Shown here: in pieces, positions 47,692 through 56,258 of the stretch | Numbering within the stretch: position 1 is the first letter of the stretch | Layout: every line of letters begins with the position of its first letter | Assembly: GCF_004187715.1 (NCBI RefSeq) | Contig: NZ_QZWF01000005.1 | Location: forward strand, 248,001-312,000 | Length of the DNA stretch: 64,000 nucleotides | Direction of reading: 5' to 3' | Source: Streptomyces sp. F001 | GTDB lineage: Bacteria > Actinomycetota > Actinomycetes > Streptomycetales > Streptomycetaceae | Translations under genes and position numbers: made by a program | Notes under the pieces: model-generated | The model's input: the letters and a program-made list of their open reading frames with translations, nothing else | Told to the model about the DNA's origin: nothing | Databases searched by the model: none

Positions 47692-48369
47692 TCAGCTCTT
47701 CTCGAAACGGAAGCCCACCCCGCGCACGGTCGCGATGTACCGGGGGTTGGCCGCGTCGTCGCCCAGCTTCTTGCGCAGCCAGGAGATGTGCATGTCGAGG
47801 GTCTTGGTGGACGACCACCAGGTGGTGTCCCAGACCTCGCGCATCAGCTGGTCGCGGGTGACCACCCGCCCGGCGTCCCGGACCAGGACCCGCAGCAGGT
47901 CGAACTCCTTGGCGGTGAGCTGGAGCTCTTCCTCGCCCATCCAGGCGCGGTGCGACTCGACGTCGATGCGCACGCCGTGCGTGGCGGGCGGCTGCTGGGG
48001 CTCGGCGGCGCCGCGCCGCAGCAGGGCCCGGACCCGGGCGAGCAGCTCGGCCAGCCGGAACGGCTTGGTGACGTAGTCGTCGGCGCCCGCGTCGAGCCCG
48101 ACGACGGTGTCGACCTCGTCGGCGCGTGCGGTCAGGATCAGGATCGGCACGGTGTGGCCTTCGGCACGCAGTCGGCGGGCCACCTCGAGACCGTCCATCC
48201 CGGGCAGGCCGAGGTCCAGCACGACCAGGTCGACGCCGCCCTGGAGTCCTGCGTCGAGCGCGGTGGGGCCGTCCTGACGCACCTCGACCTCGTAGCCCTC
48301 CCGGCGCAGCGCACGAGCCAGCGGTTCCGAGATGGCAGCGTCGTCCTCGGCGAGCAGTACTCGGGTCAT
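47692..48369 (-). CDS. OmpR-family response regulator
   Basis: 225 residues: receiver domain with the acidic pocket (LLAEDDAAI), phospho-Asp in VVLDLGLPGMDGL, ILTAR and Lys in YVTKPF, and a C-terminal winged helix (LTAKEFDLLRVL, TLDMHISWLRKKLGD, RYIATVRGVGFRF). It would be phosphorylated by the kinase encoded next. Possible targets include the divergent peptide transporter. ATG at 48369 has little ribosome site. Confidence 0.93.
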   Translation of the reverse strand: MTRVLLAEDDAAISEPLARALRREGYEVEVRQDGPTALDAGLQGGVDLVVLDLGLPGMDGLEVARRLRAEGHTVPILILTARADEVDTVVGLDAGADDYVTKPFRLAELLARVRALLRRGAAEPQQPPATHGVRIDVESHRAWMGEEELQLTAKEFDLLRVLVRDAGRVVTRDQLMREVWDTTWWSSTKTLDMHISWLRKKLGDDAANPRYIATVRGVGFRFEKS

Positions 48370-48592
48370 GAGGAGATGGTAGTCCGCGCCCGACAAGTGC
48401 CGGAGGCCGATCGCAGGGCCCGGATTCTTACCTTCGGGCGTACTGGTACGAACCTATGACTGAAGGGTGCGATCCTGGAAAGGACCTTCGAATGGGTGCC
48501 TGCGGTTCCACCGACACCTGTGATCCCTGTCTCAAGTCCTTCCATATCCGGTAGTGTCATGACGTATGGTGATGGAACGCCTGTAACACCCA

Positions 48593-48630
48593 GGACCTTC
48601 GGCGAAGTGACGCTGAGGGTCCGTTTTGTG
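48593..48630 (+). terminator. Leader hairpin (possible attenuator) before the peptide transporter gene
   Basis: A 12-bp stem (GGACCTTCGGCG with CGCTGAGGGTCC, two G-U pairs) and a 6-nt loop, then GTTTTGTGTG. It is a factor-independent terminator-like structure in the 457-bp gap between the response regulator and POT genes, about 200 bp before the POT start. A weak -10 TAGTGT at 48552 would put it 30 nt into the transcript. The word GGACCTTCG also occurs at 48482. Confidence 0.55.
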
Positions 48631-48826
48631 TGAGGAATGACCTGTGGCCGGGCCCTTGCGCGCACCACGCGCGGGGCGTGGATCCCGGTGGGCGCCGTCC
48701 ACCGTTCCGTGATCCGGAGCGGACTCCCCGTGGGCGTGGGGCGGACGGGCGCCCCCGCCGGTGCCGGCCGCCCCCCACCGGGCGCGCATCGCTCTTCGAG
48801 CGCGTCCCGACCAGCAAGGATCGACC

Positions 48827-50338
48827 ATGGCGTCCAGCCTGACGAAGGACTCGGCCTCCCCGGGCAACCCCGGCTCCGAGAAGACCTTCTTCGGCCACCC
48901 CCGCGGTATGGCCACGCTTTTCATGACGGAGATGTGGGAGCGCTTCTCCTGGTACGGAATGCGCGGCATTCTCGTCCTCTACTTGATCGCGGGTGTCCTC
49001 GACGGCCCCCTGGCGGGCCGGGAGGCCCTGGCCGCCTCGATCTACGGTGTGTACAACGCGGTCGTGTACATGGCCGCCATGCCGGGCGGCTGGGTCGCGG
49101 ACCGCCTCTGGGGTGCCCGCAAGGCCGTGCTGGTCGGCGGCATCGTCATCGCCCTGGGCCACTTCACGCTGGCGATCCCCTCCGACGCCGCCTTCTTCTG
49201 CGGTCTCGGCCTGATCGCGATCGGCACCGGTCTGCTGAAGCCGAACATCTCCGCGATGGTCGGTGGCCTCTACGAGGGCCAGCCCAGCGCCCGCCGCGAC
49301 GCCGGCTTCACGCTCTTCTACATGGCGATCAACATCGGCGGCATGGCCGCCCCGCTGGTCGTCGGTTACCTCGGCGAGAACGTCAACTGGCACCTCGGCT
49401 TCGGTGTCGCCGGTATCGGTATGACCCTCGCCGTGATCCAGTACGTCCTCGGCGGCCGCCACCTCGGCGACATCGGCAAGCAGCCCGGCACCCCGGCCTC
49501 CCCGGAGGAGAAGCGCGCCGTGCTGCGCAAGGTCGCGTTGTGGAGTGGCATCGCCGTCGCGGCGCTGGTCCTGGACATCGCGCTGGGTACGTACGACATC
49601 GAGCACATTGTCAACGTGCTCGCGGTCCTCGGCATTGTGATCCCGATCGTCTACTTCGTGACGATGTACCGGAACCCGGCCCTGACCAGCGAGGACAAGC
49701 CCAAGATCCAGGCCTTCGCCTGGTTCTTCGCCACCGCCGTGCTGTTCTGGATGATCTACGACCAGTCCGGTTCGCTGCTGACGATCTTCGCGGACACCAA
49801 GACCGACCGTACGATCGGCGGCTGGGAGTTCCCGGCGTCCTGGTACCAGTCCGTGAACCCGGCCATGGTCATCGTGCTCGCCCCGCTCTTCGCCGCTCTG
49901 TGGGTGAAGTTGGCCCAGCGCAACCGTGAGCCCAGCACGCCCATGAAGTTCGCCCTGGCGATGCTCCTCATCGGTGGCTCGTTCGGCATCATGGGCCTGG
50001 CCGGCGCCGCCGCCGCGAACAGCGACACCGGCAAGGTCACCGTCTTCTGGCTGCTGAGCGTCTACCTGGTGCAGACCCTCGGCGAGATGTGCCTGTCGCC
50101 GGTGGGCCTGTCCCTGTCGACGAAGCTGGCGCCGAAGCAGTTCGTGGGCCAGATCATGGGTCTGTGGTTCCTGGCCACCGCGACGGGCAATGCCCTCAAC
50201 GGCTGGACCACCAAGCTCAACGCGCCGCTGGGCGACGCGGTCTACTACACGATGTGGGCCATCATCGCCGTCGCGGCCGGACTGGCCTTCATGACGGCGG
50301 GCCGCAAGATCCGCGCGCTCATGGGCGATGTGAAGTAG
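48827..50338 (+). CDS. POT family di/tripeptide transporter
   Basis: 503 residues with about 14 helices. Family signatures are MTEMWERFSWYGMRGILVLYL (the ExxERFxYY-like motif with Trp) and GTGLLKPNISAMVGGLY. The PTR2 signature is FYMAINIGGMAAPLVVGYLGE. It takes up small peptides with protons. ATG with AAGGA 7 nt upstream. A 17-bp stem terminator follows. Confidence 0.93.
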   Translation: MASSLTKDSASPGNPGSEKTFFGHPRGMATLFMTEMWERFSWYGMRGILVLYLIAGVLDGPLAGREALAASIYGVYNAVVYMAAMPGGWVADRLWGARKAVLVGGIVIALGHFTLAIPSDAAFFCGLGLIAIGTGLLKPNISAMVGGLYEGQPSARRDAGFTLFYMAINIGGMAAPLVVGYLGENVNWHLGFGVAGIGMTLAVIQYVLGGRHLGDIGKQPGTPASPEEKRAVLRKVALWSGIAVAALVLDIALGTYDIEHIVNVLAVLGIVIPIVYFVTMYRNPALTSEDKPKIQAFAWFFATAVLFWMIYDQSGSLLTIFADTKTDRTIGGWEFPASWYQSVNPAMVIVLAPLFAALWVKLAQRNREPSTPMKFALAMLLIGGSFGIMGLAGAAAANSDTGKVTVFWLLSVYLVQTLGEMCLSPVGLSLSTKLAPKQFVGQIMGLWFLATATGNALNGWTTKLNAPLGDAVYYTMWAIIAVAAGLAFMTAGRKIRALMGDVK

Positions 50339-50351
50339 CCGTACGCCCCTG

Positions 50352-50389
50352 GGAAGGGCCGCCGCACCCCACGGTGCGGCGGCCCTTCC
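50352..50389. terminator. Bidirectional hairpin terminator
   Basis: Arms GGAAGGGCCGCCGCACC and GGTGCGGCGGCCCTTCC (17 bp, loop CCAC) lie between convergent POT (stop 50338) and the LAETG surface protein (stop 50393). Confidence 0.85.
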
Positions 50390-50392
50390 GCG

Positions 50393-51784
50393 TCAGCGCA
50401 CCCGCCGTCCCGGCAGGAACGTGAGCACCGCGCCGCCCAGCAGGATCACCGTGCCCGCCACCAGGCCGAGAGCCTTCAGGCCGCCGTGGTCCTCGGCGCC
50501 TGTCTCGGCGAGGCCGCCGTCGGGAGAGGTGCCGCCCGACGTGCCGCCGGATGTCGAACCGCCGCCGGAGGCACCGCCTGCCTGTTCGGTGGTGTCCAGG
50601 GTCAGCGAGACCTCGGTCTTGGCCGGTGTGCACGTGGTGGTGGTGCCCAGCGCCTCGATCGTCAGAACGCCGGGGGACAGGGTGGACTCACCGCTCGCGC
50701 CCGGCTTGTAGGTGCCGGTCAGGTCGGGGATCTCGATCGGGTCACCCGCCTTGATGGCCTCGGGGTTGGTGGGGCCCTCGACATGGACCGTGCCCGTGTC
50801 GGCACCGCCGAGCACCACCTCCATGGACGGCTTGACCGAGTCCTTCGGGATGTCGGCCGGGCTGTCCATCACCGACTTCTTGAACTGCACGGTGAGGTCG
50901 AAACTCCCGCCGTCCTTCTTCGCGTTGATCTGCACCGGCGAGGTCGCGTTCTTGTCGCCGATGGGCGTCTTGCACTCGTAGGGGACCTGGACCTCCTTGC
51001 CGGTGAAGTCGGTCTGGCCGCCGCCTCCGCCGCCCGTGCCCGACGAACTGCCTCCGCCCGTCTCGCTCTCGCTGGGCGTCGGCGTCGGCGTCGGGCTCGA
51101 CGACCCCGTCGGCAGACCGGTCGGCACACTCGTCGGCAGTGTCGGGACGACGGTCGGCAGGCCTCCCGTCGTACCGCCCGAAGTCCCGCCCCCGTCCGTC
51201 ACCTTGATGGTCGCCGCCGGCTGCACCGTCTCCTTCGGGGAGCACTTGGTGTCCGTCGAGATCGGCTTGTTTACGTTGATGTTGTACGCGTCCGGGGTCA
51301 GGGACACCTCGCCCGGCGCCGTCAGCTTCAGTCTGCCCTTCATGTCGGACAGCTTCATGTCGCTGTTCTTGGGGATCGGCGGATTCTGCCGGGGCCCCTC
51401 CATCGCGACCTCGGCCGTCTGCGCGCCGGCCGCCTTCAGCGTGCCGGTCGGCTGGACCGTGTCCTTCTCCAGATCGAGGATGTCGGGGTTCTTGGACGCC
51501 GCCTGGACGAACTTCCAGACGATCTCCACCTCGTCCCCGACCTTCGCCTCCGCGGGGGCGGTGATCTCCACCTTCGTCGTCCCCTGGACCGGCGGCAGCC
51601 CGGAGATCGAGGGCGGGATGCACTCGGTCGCGTACGACACCTCCGCGGCCTGCGCGGGCCCGGCGGCCACGCCGAGCAGGACACCCGCCCCGCCCAGCAT
51701 CAGGGCGACGCCCACCGCTGACGTTCTGCTTCCCCGAGGACGACCACGTCGGCCGACCGGTGTGACTCTCCTTCTCTCGCTCAC
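50393..51784 (-). CDS. Secreted two-domain surface protein with LAETG sorting signal
   Basis: 463 residues: N-terminal signal peptide (SAVGVALMLGGAGVLLGVAAGPAQA) and domain 1 (about 50-200, Cys at ECIPPS and KCSPKE). A Thr/Pro/Ser-rich linker follows. Domain 2 (about 265-390) has YECKTPIGDK, LGGADTGTVHVEG, TLSPGVLTIEALGTTTTCTP. A Gly/Ser linker leads to LAETGAEDHGG (425-429), a hydrophobic helix and GRRVR. LAxTG is the sortase E-type signal of Streptomyces, so it is probably wall-anchored. GTG start, GGAAGGGA upstream, overlapping the previous gene by GTGA. Confidence 0.85.
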   Translation of the reverse strand: MSERRRVTPVGRRGRPRGSRTSAVGVALMLGGAGVLLGVAAGPAQAAEVSYATECIPPSISGLPPVQGTTKVEITAPAEAKVGDEVEIVWKFVQAASKNPDILDLEKDTVQPTGTLKAAGAQTAEVAMEGPRQNPPIPKNSDMKLSDMKGRLKLTAPGEVSLTPDAYNINVNKPISTDTKCSPKETVQPAATIKVTDGGGTSGGTTGGLPTVVPTLPTSVPTGLPTGSSSPTPTPTPSESETGGGSSSGTGGGGGGQTDFTGKEVQVPYECKTPIGDKNATSPVQINAKKDGGSFDLTVQFKKSVMDSPADIPKDSVKPSMEVVLGGADTGTVHVEGPTNPEAIKAGDPIEIPDLTGTYKPGASGESTLSPGVLTIEALGTTTTCTPAKTEVSLTLDTTEQAGGASGGGSTSGGTSGGTSPDGGLAETGAEDHGGLKALGLVAGTVILLGGAVLTFLPGRRVR

Positions 51785-52848
51785 GTCGTTCCCTTCCTGG
51801 AGGGAGTCGTAGGACTCGTCGGGCTGTCGTCGTGCGGTGCGGAGAGCCGACCGGCCGTGCCCGGATCGGCGTCCGGGGTGAACCACGGCAGGGTCGAGGT
51901 CGATACGGGCGCCTGCTCGCGCGAGGTCAACCGCGGCAGGCGCAAGGTGAGTTCGGGCAGTCGCAGGCCCCGGTGACGGGCGCCGCCCGGCCGGGGTGGG
52001 CGGACCCGGTCCACCACGGCCATCCCGATGCGGAACACCGCGGCCGGTACGACCAGGCACACCAGGACCCAGAACAGGGTCACGCCCCACGGCCGGCCCA
52101 CGCCCCAGGGCTGCTCGGCGAGCACCTTGCCGCCGTACTTCAGCGAGACGGTGTAGTCGCCGTGCGCCCCGGCCGCCAGCTCCACCGGCAGCCTGATCTG
52201 CGCCTTGCGGCCGGGCTCGATGGTGCCCCGCCACTGCTGCTCCTCCCACTGCGGGGCGAACACACCGTGCGAGGTGCCGACCTGGAAGACCGGGTTCCTG
52301 ATCGCCGAGGTGCCGACGTTGCCGACGGTGAAGACGAGGGTGCGGGCGGGGGGCGCCCCGAACCAGGTGAGCAGTCCGCTGGAGCCGTCCAGCCGGGTGT
52401 CGTTGAGCACCGACAGCCGGCCACCCGCCGGTTCCGCGGGCAGCGGTTCGACGGCGTGCCCGGCGACCTGGAAGATCGCGTCGGCCTGCGCCTTCGCCCC
52501 GGTCACGGTGGCGACGTGCACCACGCACGGGCACGGCACCGGCGGCTCGGCGACCGGCAGCTCCTTGCGGAAGCGGCCCTCGGCGTCGGTCGTGACGGCC
52601 CGGCCGTCGGCGTTGGCGCAGGAGTTGGTGCCGCCGATCACGCCCCGGGACGGCACCGACTGCCCGCAGACCAGGATCATCAGCAGCGCCCGCTCCCGCC
52701 ACCCGCTGCCGGTCACGGTGACCGAACCGCCGGTTCCTGTCTGGGACTTGGACAGCTTCACGGTGGGCCCGTCGGCGGCAGTGGCCGGCGCGAGGGGCAC
52801 GAGGAGCAGCGCAAGTGCCGCAATCAGCACAGGGATCCGCGTCTTCAC
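51781..52848 (-). CDS. Secreted protein with beta domains and C-terminal membrane helix
   Basis: 355 residues with a signal peptide (IPVLIAALALLLVPLAPATAA). Immunoglobulin-like beta segments follow (VKLSKSQTGTGGSVTVTGSGWRERALLM, FTVGNVGTSAIRNPVFQVG). Four cysteines include PCPCVV. One helix (VTLFWVLVCLVVPAAVFRIGMAVV) then precedes a cytoplasmic tail of about 75 residues. GTG start, coupled by GTGA overlaps to the gene before and after. No named family recognised; probably membrane-anchored. Confidence 0.72.
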   Translation of the reverse strand: MKTRIPVLIAALALLLVPLAPATAADGPTVKLSKSQTGTGGSVTVTGSGWRERALLMILVCGQSVPSRGVIGGTNSCANADGRAVTTDAEGRFRKELPVAEPPVPCPCVVHVATVTGAKAQADAIFQVAGHAVEPLPAEPAGGRLSVLNDTRLDGSSGLLTWFGAPPARTLVFTVGNVGTSAIRNPVFQVGTSHGVFAPQWEEQQWRGTIEPGRKAQIRLPVELAAGAHGDYTVSLKYGGKVLAEQPWGVGRPWGVTLFWVLVCLVVPAAVFRIGMAVVDRVRPPRPGGARHRGLRLPELTLRLPRLTSREQAPVSTSTLPWFTPDADPGTAGRLSAPHDDSPTSPTTPSRKGTT

Positions 52849-53684
52849 CGCATCGCTCCCGTCAACTCGGCCTGGTCCCACTGGTGTTCCGGCTCACTCT
52901 CGGTCGTACGACGCCTTCGACGTCGTACGACCGCCCCGGCCGCCGCTACGACGATCAGCGCGCCGACCCCTGCCACGCCGCCCCATGGCACGAACCGCGC
53001 CGACGCCTGCGCCGTGTCGCGCGCGCCGCCCGCCGCGGTCACCGTCAGCCGGACGTCCACCGCGTCCAGGGCGGGCCGGTCGGGCCACGGTTCGTCGAGC
53101 CGCACCCGGTGGCCGGGCGGCAGCTGGAGCGGCAGGGTGCGCGGGGACCGGTCGAGGACGGTGCCGAGGACGCCGTCGGCGTGCACGGCGAGGGTCGGTA
53201 CGAGGACCGTCGTACCCCGGTTGACCAGGTCGTACGTGATGCGGTCACCGTCCACGGCCAGGTGCTCGACGGTCAGCGCGGACAGCGTCGGACCGTCGGT
53301 GCGCAGCCGCAGGGGGACGGACCGGGAGCGGCCGTCGCCGTCGCGTACGACGATCGTGCCCGCGCGGTCCTCCGGCACGGCCCCCTCGGGAACGGTCACG
53401 GTGAACGGGATGTCGGCGCGGGTACGGGCGGGCACGCGCACCTCGGCGTCGGCGAAGGTGACCGGGACACCGGTGCCGCGCAGCCGTACGGTGACCGGGC
53501 GTCCGGCACGGTTGGTCACGGACACCGTGTCCTGCAGGGCGGTTCCGGGCGTGCCCTCGGCGTAGAAGGACGGGCGGCCGCCGCCGGCGGGCGCGACGGA
53601 CCAGCCGCCGGCAGCGGTCGCCGTCGGGGCGGCGCACAGCAGGGCGAGGAGGGACAGGCACACGGCACGGGCGGCATACGACAT
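52845..53684 (-). CDS. Secreted protein with WxL/peptidoglycan-binding-like beta domains and membrane anchor
   Basis: 279 residues: signal peptide (RAVCLSLLALLCAAPTATA). Two Ig-like regions follow (WSVAPAGGGRPSFYAEG, DTVSVTNRAGRPVTVRLRGTG; LTVEHLAVDGDRITYDLVNRG), the layout of actinobacterial WxL peptidoglycan-domain proteins. One helix (WGGVAGVGALIVVAAAGAVV) and an Arg-rich tail end it. ATG with GGGAG upstream. First gene of a three-gene coupled operon. Its 5' untranslated region borders the tandem repeat at 53699. Confidence 0.78.
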   Translation of the reverse strand: MSYAARAVCLSLLALLCAAPTATAAGGWSVAPAGGGRPSFYAEGTPGTALQDTVSVTNRAGRPVTVRLRGTGVPVTFADAEVRVPARTRADIPFTVTVPEGAVPEDRAGTIVVRDGDGRSRSVPLRLRTDGPTLSALTVEHLAVDGDRITYDLVNRGTTVLVPTLAVHADGVLGTVLDRSPRTLPLQLPPGHRVRLDEPWPDRPALDAVDVRLTVTAAGGARDTAQASARFVPWGGVAGVGALIVVAAAGAVVRRRRRRTTESEPEHQWDQAELTGAMR

Positions 53685-53698
53685 CGGCGGCTCCCTCA

Positions 53699-53980
53699 AC
53701 GCCTCGTTGAGAAGCGGCGGCGGGTGGCAATCAAGCAGGTGCGGCGCGGAGCGCCTCGTTGAGGGGCGGGGGTCGGTGACGGGTGGGCAGGTGCGGCGCG
53801 GAGCGCCTCGTTGAGGGGCGGGGTCGGTGACGTGGCAGGTGCGGCGCGGAGCGCCTCGTTGAGGGGGGTCGGGTGACGATCAAGCAGGTGCGGCGCGGAG
53901 CGCCTCGTTGAGGGGCGGGGTCGGGTGACGATCAAGCAGGTGCGGCGCGGAGCGCCTCGTTGAGGGCGGGGTCGGGTGAC
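53699..53980. repeat. Six-copy intergenic tandem repeat (48-52 bp unit)
   Basis: The core GCGCCTCGTTGAGG begins at about 53699, 53751, 53803, 53851, 53900 and 53952, spaced 52, 52, 48, 49 and 52 bp. Units carry GCAGGTGCGGCGCGGA before the core and GGGTCGGTGACG-type sequence after it. Each core is a small hairpin (CCTC-GTT-GAGG). It fills the entire gap between the LPQTG gene (stop 54000) and the operon starting at 53684. Confidence 0.9.
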
Positions 53981-53999
53981 GGGCGGCATACCGGCACGG

Positions 54000-54689
54000 T
54001 CAGCGGCGGACGCGTACCGCCTGGTTCCGGCGTGTCAGCCACAGCGCGCCCGCCGCGCCCGCGAGCAGGACCGTTCCGCCGAGCGTGCCGAGGGCGATCG
54101 CGGAGTCCTCGGGGCCGGTCTGCGGGAGCTCGGCTCCGGAGTCGCTGCCGCTCTGGGTGCCGGTCGAGCCACCGCCGGCCGCCGCCGTGACCTCGAGGGT
54201 CAGGGACGGTCCGGGATCGTTGCTGGGCGTGCAGGTGGTGGTCGTACCGAGGGCCTTGATGGTGAGTACGCCCGCCGTGAAGGTGACCTTGCCCGTCTTC
54301 TTCGGGGTGTAGGTGCCGGACAGGTCGTTGATCTTGATCGGGGTGTCGGCGGGGATCGCTTCCTGGTTGGCGGGGCCGGTGACCTTCATGGTGCCGCTGT
54401 CGGCGCCGCCGAGTTCGATGGTGGCGCTCGGGTTCATCGCACCCTTGCCCAGTTCGACGGGGCTGGAGGAGACGCCCTTCTGCCAGGACATGGTGATCTT
54501 GTAGCCGCTGCCGCTCTTGACGCCCTTGATGTCGATCGGCGAGACGGCACTCTTGTCACCGATCGGCGTCTTGCACTGGTAGTTGACGTCGACGACCTCG
54601 GCGTGGGCCGTCGGGGCGGCGAGCAGCACCGCCGAGCCGGCCAGGGCCGCGGCGGACGCGAGCGCGGCGGTTCGTTTCCGGTACGACAT
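54000..54689 (-). CDS. Secreted single-domain surface protein with LPQTG sorting signal
   Basis: 229 residues: signal peptide (AALASAAALAGSAVLLAAPTAHA) and one copy of the domain found in the LAETG protein (YQCKTPIGDK, LGGADSGTMKVTGPANQEAI, GVLTIKALGTTTTCTP, Cys at both ends). A Gly/Ser linker, LPQTG at 188-192, a helix and a basic tail complete it. Classical LPxTG signal. Clear paralogue of the 463-residue protein. Upstream is 157 bp of promoter-like gap. Confidence 0.87.
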   Translation of the reverse strand: MSYRKRTAALASAAALAGSAVLLAAPTAHAEVVDVNYQCKTPIGDKSAVSPIDIKGVKSGSGYKITMSWQKGVSSSPVELGKGAMNPSATIELGGADSGTMKVTGPANQEAIPADTPIKINDLSGTYTPKKTGKVTFTAGVLTIKALGTTTTCTPSNDPGPSLTLEVTAAAGGGSTGTQSGSDSGAELPQTGPEDSAIALGTLGGTVLLAGAAGALWLTRRNQAVRVRR

Positions 54690-54846
54690 CGTCCCCTCAT
54701 TCCTGACGGCACATCAGATCGGCCGTCAAGGTACGCCCGGGGAGTTGAGGAGGGAAGACGCGGAGCACGCCGGAGTTGTGACGATCCGGCGTGCGTGTGG
54801 TGACGTACGAAGAGGGGTTCGAACCCCGGGTAACCCCAGACGGGCG

Positions 54847-55368
54847 TTACGCGGGCGCTCCGAGTTCGGCCCACACCGTCTTGCCTGCGACGCCGGGCGT
54901 GCGCACGACCCCCCAGTCCAGGCACAGGCGCTGGACGATGAACATGCCATGGCCGCCGGGACGGCCGGCGCGGTGCGGGGTGCGCGGGGCCGGCTGCCCC
55001 GTCCCCCGGTCGGAGACCTCGATACGGATCACCTTGTTGTCGCAGGCGATCCACATCCCGTCCGGGCCCTCCGCATGGAGACACGCGTTGGTGACCAGCT
55101 CGGAGACGACGAGCAGCACGTCCTCGGCGGCGGCCCGCTGGTCCGCGGTGGCGGCCGGCAGCCAGCCCCACGCGTACAGCGCCTGGCGGGCGAAGTCGCG
55201 GGCGAGCGGGACGACGCCGCTCGCGCCGTCGAAACTCAGCCTGCGGGCCTGAGGCCCCGCCGACGACACGGACGCCCCGGCCCCTGACGCGCCCCCCTCG
55301 GACGCCCCGGAAGCACCGCTGGGCTCCGGGCCGCGGTCGCCCGGCGAGTAGGACCGGGTGGTGCTCAT
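54847..55368 (-). CDS. Anti-sigma factor ATPase (SpoIIAB/RsbW-like)
   Basis: The 173-residue protein has a disordered acidic/Ser-rich N-terminus of about 55 residues and a GHKL ATPase domain: VLLVVSELVTNACLHA (N box), IEVSDRGTGQPAPR (G1) and GGHGMFIVQRL (G2). In partner switching it binds a SigB-family sigma and phosphorylates the STAS antagonist. Located after the STAS gene, with sigma divergent. In S. coelicolor the corresponding genes are next to sigI (recalled). Confidence 0.85.
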   Translation of the reverse strand: MSTTRSYSPGDRGPEPSGASGASEGGASGAGASVSSAGPQARRLSFDGASGVVPLARDFARQALYAWGWLPAATADQRAAAEDVLLVVSELVTNACLHAEGPDGMWIACDNKVIRIEVSDRGTGQPAPRTPHRAGRPGGHGMFIVQRLCLDWGVVRTPGVAGKTVWAELGAPA

Positions 55369-55625
55369 CAGCGCTTCACCTCACCGATTCACCGGTTCAC
55401 GTTTCAAGAGTGCTTTCCGAACACGCGGTGTGCTCAGTGTTCGGTACTCAGTGTGGGTCACACGGTCGGCACGGGTACACACGGCCCGTACACCGCACGC
55501 GGGAAAGTGACCGGTTCGCCCGGTCCGCCGTGCCACCCCCGTCATGATTGCCGCCGACATGTTCAGGATGTCTCCTGCCCGGCCCGACCGTCGGGACACC
55601 CCCTTGTTCGGCACGACCGGCGCGC

Positions 55626-56009
55626 TCAGTCGGACTCGTCCTCACCGGCCAGGGCTGCCTCCACCGAATCGTGGACGGTGAAGACCGCCTCGGCTCCGGT
55701 GATCTCGAAGACGCGGGCCACCACGGGCTGCATGCCCGCCAGATGCACCCCGCCCCCGGCGGCCTCGGCCTTGAGCCGGGCACCCAGCAGCACGTTGAGC
55801 CCGGTGGAGTCGCAGAACTCCAGCCGGGAACAGTCGACGACAAGCCGGCTGAAACCCTTGGCAAGGCATTCCTCGAGTGGTTCACGCAACAGATCGGCAG
55901 TGTGGTGATCCAACTCACCTGCCGGAGTCACGACGGCGCTGGGGCCCTCTTCCCGCACCTCCACCAGAAGCCGGCCCGACTGTGCGCTGCCGACCGTCCC
56001 GTGGTCCAT
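55626..56009 (-). CDS. STAS-domain anti-sigma factor antagonist
   Basis: The 127-residue protein has a STAS domain: VVTPAGELDHHTADLLREPLEE, then LVVDCSRLEFCDSTGLNVLLGA, in which the Ser of CDSTGLN is the phosphorylated residue. Free unphosphorylated antagonist would release the sigma from the anti-sigma. GGGAGAG 8 nt before the ATG. 257 bp separate it from the anti-sigma gene on the same strand. Confidence 0.88.
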   Translation of the reverse strand: MDHGTVGSAQSGRLLVEVREEGPSAVVTPAGELDHHTADLLREPLEECLAKGFSRLVVDCSRLEFCDSTGLNVLLGARLKAEAAGGGVHLAGMQPVVARVFEITGAEAVFTVHDSVEAALAGEDESD

Positions 56010-56258
56010 GCCGTCTCTCTCCCGAGGTCGTGGCTGCTGACGTTTGCCCTCGAACACTACGCCTTCCCTTCGCCCTTCGACAGCCGAACATCCGCCCAGA
56101 AACGGACATTTCCACACAGAGCGGACTTGCGATCGGCTCGGGAAAGCGGGTAGGGCTAGTAGAGACACGCAACCGACACGGCCGGCTTTGGAGGCGCCGC
56201 ACACCGCAGTGCACGTACTGGCTTCGGCAGCCATATGCCGAGAACGATGGAGGACATC

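Noticed and set aside
53699-53980. CRISPR array
   Set aside because: Units of 48-52 bp repeat throughout with no unique spacers, and no cas genes are nearby.
53696-53989. Small protein translated through the tandem repeat
   Set aside because: The frame merely reads the repeat units; no start site or non-repeat content.
50393-54689. A sortase gene within the surface cluster
   Set aside because: No sortase-like protein found in the block; the enzyme must be encoded elsewhere.
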